Below are positions 24,105 to 33,100 of a DNA stretch of 64,000 nt, in pieces. The stretch's first letter is position 1. Each line of letters opens with the position of its first letter. The stretch covers positions 1,860,001-1,924,000 of the forward strand of contig NZ_CP047941.1 in NCBI RefSeq assembly GCF_014279815.1, given 5' to 3'. Made by a program: the position numbers and the translations under genes. Source of the stretch: Synechococcus sp. NOUM97013. Its GTDB lineage: Bacteria; Cyanobacteriota; Cyanobacteriia; PCC-6307; Cyanobiaceae. The notes under the pieces were generated by a model. The model was not told the DNA's origin. It did no database searches and saw nothing but the letters and a program-made list of their open reading frames with translations.

Positions 24105-27100
24105 ATGGCGATGAAAGCCACTCAGGGCACTTTGTTGCAATTAATCCTGAAGGTGGCTGGCTATCGTCGTTCCAGCTCTAACCGTAAAAGCGGCAGAAGT
24201 CGGCGCTGGAGCCGATCAGCTCAGACTGTTTTCGCCAGTTGGGCCGTCTTGGGCCAACTCGGCAGCATGGGTGTGCTGATTGGCGAAGCACTCGAACCCC
24301 AGAGCGTTCAAGCCCAGATCGCAGATATCCCAGGGGACTACGGCAGCGTCAGCGTTAGCGCTAGCGCCATTGGGACTGGTGCGTTTGCGATCGGTAGTGG
24401 CGCTGTAGCGCGTTTCTCCTGCGCGATGGCCATCGGCAGTGGCGCCAATGCCAATGGGGCGAGAGCCACCGCAATCGGTGCTGGAGCGACGGCATCTCGT
24501 GACGACCAATTGATGCTGGGCACCAGCTCAACAGACGTCACAGCAGCAAGCCTGACTGGCAGTGGATCTGAATTAATCCTTGCCAACGACGACGGCACTC
24601 TCAAGCGAGCCGTTGGGATTGGAGCCAGCGACGGCTCATTAACCGTTGCCAACAACGCAACAGTCAGTGGTGACGTAACAGTCAGTGGCGACACCTCTCT
24701 CACCACACTCACCGCCTCTGGAGCAACAAATCTCCAAAGCAGCCTCGATGTTCAAGGTGCCACCACACTCAATGGTGCCGCCACACTCTCAGGCGGAGCA
24801 TCGGTGAGCAATGGGCTCACAGTCACCGGCAACACCAACACTGACAACCTCATCGTCAGTGGTGACGCAACAGTCAGTGGCGACACATCTCTCACCACAC
24901 TCACCACCTCTGGAGCCACCAATCTCCAAAGCAGCCTCGATGTTCAAGGTGCCACCACACTCAATGGCGCCGCCACACTCTCAGGCGGAGCATCGGTGAG
25001 CAATGGGCTCACCGTCACCGGTGACACCACCACTGACAACCTCATCGTCAGTGGTGACGCAACAGTCAGTGGCGACACCTCTCTCACCACACTCACCGCT
25101 TCTGGAGCCACCAATCTCCAAAGCACGCTGGAGGTGAAAGGAGCGACAACAATCAATAATTCATTAACGGTGACGGGCGATCAGTCCGTTGGCGGCAATC
25201 AAACTATTTCGGGCAATTCAACGATCAGCCAAAACCAAACGATCGGCGGATCCTTAGACGTTACAGGCGATACGACGCTGACAACATTGACCACAAGCGG
25301 TGCTGCAAATCTCCAAAGCACGCTGACTGTTGGATCACTAGCCAACAACTCACAACAAGGCAAGGCGATTGTTGTTGCCAACGAAACGGGCACTGTTTCA
25401 AGGCAAGAAATTGGTGGCGGTGTTCTCGATGCTCTGAATTGCGTCGGCAATGGAACGAATGCCGTTTGTTATGGCCCCGGCGCGAACGCAACGGGAATCA
25501 ACACAACGGCGATCGGGGCAGGAGCTAGCGCAGCAACGAGCAACAGCTCTATCGAACTAGGAGCGACCGCTTTAGGCGCTCAAGCATCCGCTGAAGCAAT
25601 TAATGCAACGGCAATTGGTTATGGATCATCCGTCAGCGGTGAAAATGCCACTGCAATTGGCGCTGGAAGCAATGCAATTGGCAGCAGATCGATTGCCATT
25701 GGTCAAAATGCAACAACCACAAAACTCAGCGCAATAGCCCTAGGAGCAAACACATCTTCAACGGAACAAAATTCAATTGCCATAGGCAGAGATGCCGAGT
25801 CTTCACATAAGAATTCGATTGCTCTCGGAGCTAATGTCAAAACGGATCGAGCCAATCAGGTCAAACTAGGCTCTAACACAGTACTTACTGTCCCCAAACT
25901 AAAAACCGCGACCGCAAGCGGCTCTTTATCAGGAAGCCAGTATGGATTAGCCATACTTGACACCACAGGAACATTCTCGAGAGCCGCTGTATCAAACAGT
26001 TATTTCAAAGCAATTGACTGCACAGCCAATGCAGATTCAGCCGTTTGCTTGGGCTATGGAGCTCTAGCAAACGATACAAACACAGCGGCATTTGGAGCCA
26101 GTAGTAGTGCGCTATTAAATGGAGCTTCGGCAATTGGATATGGATCAAACGCAGCAAAAACATCTTCCACAGCAGTCGGCTACAACGCTTTCTCTAATGG
26201 ATCGGACGCAGTCTCAGTAGGTTCGTCTTCACGCGCACTGGGAAGTAACAGCACTGCTGTTGGCTCAGGCGCTCGCGCTTCTGCAGGAAACTCCGTTGCG
26301 ATTGGATCGACGGCCAGTGCTTCAAGTTCCTCATCTATTGCCATTGGCCAGGCTTCAAAAGCTCGTAGTTCAAGATCAATCGCAATCGGCTACAACTCCA
26401 ATGCCTTTAATACAAGCGCTCTTGCCATCGGCACGAACTCCAATGCCACAAACATCAATGCCTTGGCCATCGGCGTAGGCAGTGAAGCCAATTACATTAA
26501 CTCCACAGCCGTTGGAGTAAAGTCAGAAGCCAAACAAGCCACAACAATTGGGATCAGCACTTCCGTAACGATTGGAGCGAACACAAGCCAGGGAGGAACA
26601 GATTATTTCTTACCTGGTTTCGAAGACCTGCCAACAAGTGGAACAACCAACGTTCTGATTGATCAAGACGGCCAGCTGCATTTAGGCAGTGCAACTGTCT
26701 TGCCTCCAACAACAATCAATTATGCAGGAACAATCTGCAATGTTAGCGACGCCAGTGATATTTGCTTGGGCAATCAAGCTGAAGCAACGGGCACCAACAC
26801 AGCGGCGTATGGCCAAAATGCAAAGGCAACGGAACAAGGAGCCACTGCTATTGGCGCCTACAGCTCAGCAGCCGAACAGTTCTCAATCGCGATTGGTGCG
26901 GAAGCGAATGCAAGCAACGACACAGCTCTAGCAGTTGGCCGAGATGCACAAGCAAGTGGAAAATTCACAATCAGTTTTGGAGCAAACAGTAATGCAGTAG
27001 AGCAGGGTTCTCAAGCTGTCGGAACAAGTGCAACAGCCACCGGCTGGAACTCAATGGCCTACGGGCAACATGCCGTAGCCGTTGGCAATGAAGCTATTGC

Positions 27101-30100
27101 GATCGGCAATAAATCAAATGCCCGCAGCTTCTCAGCGATTGCCGTTGGCCCCAATGCACAAAGCACGGGCACCGCAGCACTAGCTGTTGGCAAAAATGCT
27201 ATTTCATCAGATCAATCATCGATTGCCGTTGGCAATCGCGCCTATGCAACATCCAACCGTGCCGTTGCATTGGGTAGTCGGGCTAACGCCACCAGCGATA
27301 GAGCGATTGCTGTGGGATCGCTCGCCAATGCATCTGCAACCTCTGCAATTGCTGTTGGATCACTCGCCAATGCATCTGCAACCTCTGCAATTGCTGTTGG
27401 AGCAAGTGCATTAGCCAACAGCTCAAATACAGCATCGTTTGGCACAAATTCCAGAGCCACTGGCTTGAGCTCAACCGCCTTAGGCAGCGCCTCGAGTGCC
27501 GCTGGCAGAAATGGAGCCGCATTAGGAGCTCAAACCCAGGCCTCTGGAAAGGATTCCACTGCAATCGGTTCGTCCTCAAAAGCACAACAGCAAGGATCAA
27601 CCGCTCTTGGTTTTGGCAGCAATGCAGCAAAAGCTAATTCCACTGCAGCTGGATCGAGCTCAAAAGCATCAGGCATCAAGAGCGCTGCCTTTGGCTTTAG
27701 CGCAAACGCTTCAGGTGCTAATTCACTATCTGTAGGCGCTTCTTCTTCAGCGAAAGGTGAAAGGTCACAGGCTGTTGGTGATTCCTCCACAGCCAATGGC
27801 ACTGGCAGCCTTGCATTGGGATCTCAAGCTTCCTCTGGCGCAAGCAAAGACGTCATAATTCAAAGTACAGATATTGATGGAAACGTAACTAACAGCACAG
27901 AAACACGAGCGACACAATACACAATCGCCATTGGATTTCAAGCCACTGCCGGCAGCTTTGACAACACTAATGATGTGCCACTCGGCAATGAAACCATCGC
28001 AGTTGGACGGTCATCTGTCGCCAATCGTGATGGCGCAATTGCCATTGGTGCTCGAGCCTCTGCAACAGCCAACAATTCCATCGCTGCAGGTGCCGATTCC
28101 CTTGCAAGTGGAATTAATGCAACCACTTATGGCGATAGTTCTGAAGCCAGTGGGGTCAATAGTGCTGCTTATGGCTTTCTAGCCAATGCTTCTGGCAATG
28201 ATTCAACAAGCCTCGGCACCCAATCTCTCGCGTCTGGCATTAACTCGACCGCAATTGGTAAAGCAGCACGGGCTTCCAACGGTATGGCAACAGCAGTTGG
28301 CCGCGGGGCACAAGCAACTGGATATGACGCGACCGCGCTTGGATCAATATCCAAAGCCACCGCCTTCAGAGCAACAGCGATTGGCACTTTAAGCAGGGCA
28401 ACGAAGCGTAATTCCACTGCTGTTGGTGCATCTGCAAACGCGACTGGTAATTTCGCCGGTGCCTTTGGAACCTTGGCCAACGCCAGTGGCGTTGCATCGA
28501 TGGCTTTTGGTGCCGGATCCAAGGCATCAAGTGCCAATTCATCCACGTTTGGAACACAAGCCCAAGCCACTGCAGAAGATGCCATCGCCATTGGTCATCA
28601 AGCAGTAGCCAACAAGATCAACGCCATCGCCATTGGCACGAACGCTTCAGCCAGAGGAACTGATGCCACTGCATTAGGCGACGGAGCCAAGGCCACCGCT
28701 GATCAATCCACAGCTGTTGGTCGCGGGTCTAAGGCCAATGCATCCTCAGCAGTGGCCGTAGGCCATTCGGCGATCGCTAGCGGAAAGCGTGCTTCTGCTT
28801 TTGGACAGGGGGCCAATGCTTCGAAAGCCGATTCCGTCGCGATTGGTTATTCATCTGTTGGCAGTGGAACACTCTCCACAGCCATCGGCTCCTATGCGAA
28901 TGCAACAGCAAATGATGCCGTAGCTATTGGTTATTTGGCCAATGCAACATCAGAGGATGCTGTTGCCATTGGCAAGGCATCCATTGCCAACAAAGCCAAT
29001 ACGATTGCCATTGGTACGGAAGCGATCGCGACAAACGTCAATGCCACCGCTTTTGGTGATGCCACTCAAGCAACGGGATTTCAATCCACTGCTTTGGGAG
29101 CCGGAGCTTTGGCGACCCAACAAAATGCCACTGCTGTTGGTGAGAAAGCCAATGCTGCTGGAACTCAAGCCACTGCAGTAGGCCGACAGTCACTTGCCAG
29201 CCAAAGTGGCACCACAGCGCTCGGAACAATCAGCAAGGCAACAGGTGTTCGAGCCACAGCCATTGGTGTTCACGCCACAGCTAGCGAAAAATGTTCGATT
29301 GCGATGGGCTCTTGGTCAGTCGCCAACGGTGCGGTGTCACAAGCCTTTGGTTCGAATGCCACAGCGTCTGGGGAGAATTCTTCGGCGATCGGCAGCTTTG
29401 CCACCGCCAGCGGGACAAACTCCCTGGCATTGGGAACCAGTGCTGCGACGACACGGAACGATCAACTCATGCTCGGCAAAGCGGCAACGGAGGTGACCGC
29501 CGCCAACCTTGCCACCAATTCAACAGCAACAGACGGAAGTCAGTTCGAAATGGTGGTTGCCAATGGTGATGGCACCCTTTCGGGCCTCACCATGCAAGGG
29601 GTGACGATTGATCCAAGCAATGGAATATTCACTGCCAATAGTGCAGTTGTTTCCGAAGGGCTTAACGCAAAGGTTGATGCCACTCAATCAGGCAGCATCA
29701 CCACCTATGAGGTCAGTGGTTACAACGCCACCACTACCGCAGGGCCCATCTCCTCTCCTGACAATTCCGACACAATCAACGGTGTCACCGTTACCTCTAA
29801 ATACAACTCTCAAACTCAAACCACAGAATATGGCATCGAAGTTTCCACTGGTGACAATATCAGTATTGACTCGAATAACAAAATCAGTGGCTTAAAAACC
29901 ACCGTCACTGCAGCGGATAATAAGGTCACCATTACAGAAAGTGGAGGCTTCAATGAGAGCAATAACTTCACGATGAATTATGAGATCGGAGTCAACCTCT
30001 CCGATCGCGCTTTTAACGCTCTCAGTTGCAACGGAACAGGCAGTGGCGCCGAATGCTACGGCGACAGTGCTATTGCTAATCAAGAGGCAGCAACAGCCAT

Positions 30101-33100
30101 CGGGTCGGGCTCTCAATCCACTGCCAGTGGGGCCACAACCCTTGGCAATGCATCAACCGCCTCCGGAACGAACTCTCTGGCTCTTGGCCGCGGTGCCATA
30201 GCAACTAATACTTCGGCAATTGCAATCGGCTCCGGTGCTCGTTCTGATGTCGCCAATGGCACCGCAATTGGCGCAAATGCAGTTGCCATGGATGCCCTGG
30301 GAGGATCACAATCGTCCGTCACTGTTGGCGCAAATGGAGATGGAGCAACCGACTACTTTTTACCTGGCTTAGCCGACAAACCTGGCTCATCAGGGCAACC
30401 AGGAGGGACGCAATACCTCACCGTTGATGAGGACGGAAAAATCATTGTGGGCACCGCTGTCTTGCCACCATCAGTCAATATCATTGCTCCTAGCTTTAAC
30501 TGCACGGCGAACGGAATCGGTGCCACTTGTTTTGGCGACAATGCACAGGCCTGCGGCCAATACACTTCAGCCTTCGGATCGAATACCAATGCTCAAGGCA
30601 CGGGGGCTACAGCGTTTGGAACCAATGCGACTGCATTAGACCGAGCCACGGCAATCGGTGCTTTTGCAAGCGCCACAGGGGCAAATGCCGTTGCTCTTGG
30701 TGGTCTTGCCAATGCAACTGGTATCAGCTCCTTAGCCATTGGCGAAGAAGCACAAGCCTTGGGCAATCGCTCCTTTGCCTTGGGATACCAATCCAACGCT
30801 TCCAAAGACGACTCACTTGCCCTTGGCAGTGGTGCCTTAGCGAACTACTCAAACTCTGCAGCGCTGGGCCAAAACGTCGCCACAACCCGATCAGGCCAAG
30901 TCGCACTGGGATCGTCTAGCGCTGAGATCACAATTGCCAACCTTGCCACCAATTCAACAGCGACAAATGGCAGCCAATTCGAGATGGTGGTTGCCAATGG
31001 GGATGGCACCCTCTCGGGCCTCACCATGCAAGGGGTGACGATCAACAATGGAACATTTACTGCCAACAGTGCAGTTGTGACTGGTGGCCTCAACGCAGAG
31101 GTCAACTCCAATCAATCGGGCAGCATCACCACCTATGAGGTCAGTGGTTACAACGCCACAACCCAAGCGGGTCCCATCACTGGTGGTACTGGCTCCACCA
31201 GCAACGGTGTCACCGTGACCACGAAATATGATGCCTCCACAAAAACCACTAACTACGGCGTTGAAGTTGCAGCTGGCAATGGCCTAACCATCAATAACGG
31301 CCAGCTCGAGGTCAACACCGGTGGTAACAACATCATCCTCAACAACGACGGCTCATTCAGTGCTCCCAACGCCTCCGTCGTCGCCGGCACCGTCACTGCT
31401 TCAGGCAATGAATCCCAATTAGCCACAACAACATCCTTGGGCACAACCGTCACTGGCGTTTGGAACAGTGACACCTCCACAAATCGCTTTGGCGTGAAAA
31501 TCGCGACCGGTGATGGCATCAGCATCGATGGCAATGGTGCTATTCAGGCCAACGAATCCGTTGTCAGCGCTGGCAACAACATTGTCGTTTCATCCAGCAA
31601 CGACGGGCGCGTCACCACCTACTCCGTCAGCGGCTACAACGCCACCACCACCGCAGGCCCTATCTCCTCTCCTGATAATTCCGACACCAGCAATGGTGTC
31701 ACCGTTACCTCCAAATACAACGCTCAAACTCAAACCACTGAATACGGCGTTGAAGTTGCAGCCGGCAATGGTCTAACCATCAATAACGGCCAGCTCGAGG
31801 TCAATACCGGCGGTAACAACATCATCCTCAACAACAACGGCTCTTTCAGCGCTCCCAATGCCTCCGTCGTTGCAGGCACAGTCACTGCTTCAGGCAATGA
31901 ATCCCCATTAACCACAACAACATCGTTGGGCACAACCGTCACTGGCGTTTGGAACAGTGACACCTCCACAAACCGCTTTGGAGTGAAAGTCGCGAATGGC
32001 ACCAATATTATTATTGATTCAAATGGTCAAGTAAGCGGACTTAAAACAACTGTCGCAGCAGCAGATCGAAAGGTCACTGTTACCCCAACCGGCGGATTTG
32101 TCGAAGGGAATAGCTTCACCACGGAATACACAGTCGGAGTCAACATTACTGACCGCGCTTTTGATGCGCTTAACTGCACTGGAACCGGAAGTGGTGCTGA
32201 GTGCTACGGCGATAATGCTGTTGCCAATCAACTCTCAACAACAGCCATTGGCTCGGGTTCTCAATCCACAGCAGTTGGCGCTACATCCCTTGGCAATGCT
32301 TCAACGGCTTCTGGCACGAACTCGCTAGCTCTTGGCCGCGGTGCTCAGGCCACGCACACATCTGCTACCGCAATCGGTGCGGGCGCTGCAACAACTGCTG
32401 ACAGTCGAATCACCCTTGGGACCAGCAGTAGCACCTACCAAACACCTGGATTGACCCACCCCGCAGGAGGCACCAGCAACTACTCCTGGGTGGTGACAGA
32501 CAGTGATGGCGTCTTAGCCGTTGCAACAGCTGGCATTGATGTGAACACGACGTCGTTCTGTGTTGGCAGTGGTGCCGATGCCACGTGCTACGGCGACCAA
32601 GCTGATGCAACGGGTGAAAGCACCACAGCCATTGGTGCTTTCAGCGTGGCAGATAGTGGTACGGGCTCTGCCTCATTGACAGCAGCAACAGCACTCGGTG
32701 CGCACTCCAATGCAACGGGTGCTGGATCAACTGCACTTGGAACCGGTGCAGCTGCGGCCGGCAACGGATCCGTGGCTTCCGGTATGAACTCATCAGCATC
32801 GGGACGGGGCTCGCTTGCCTATGGCTTCGGTGCCAATGCCAATAGTGAGAACACCATTGCCATTGGCGGCTTTGCCTTCGCTAATGGGACAAATTCCTAT
32901 GCCATCGGTGCTGGCGCAGTTGCTAACGGTGTCCAGGCAGTCGCCGTTGGTGCTGGTGCTCGAGCCGAGGGCTTCAACACCGATCCAAGCGCCTATGGCA
33001 CCAATGCCACAGCGATTGGTACCAGCGTCACGGCCATCGGCAGTGAAACGTCTGCGCTCGGAACCAACAGCACCGCCCTGGGCTCCTATTCAAGCGCTGA

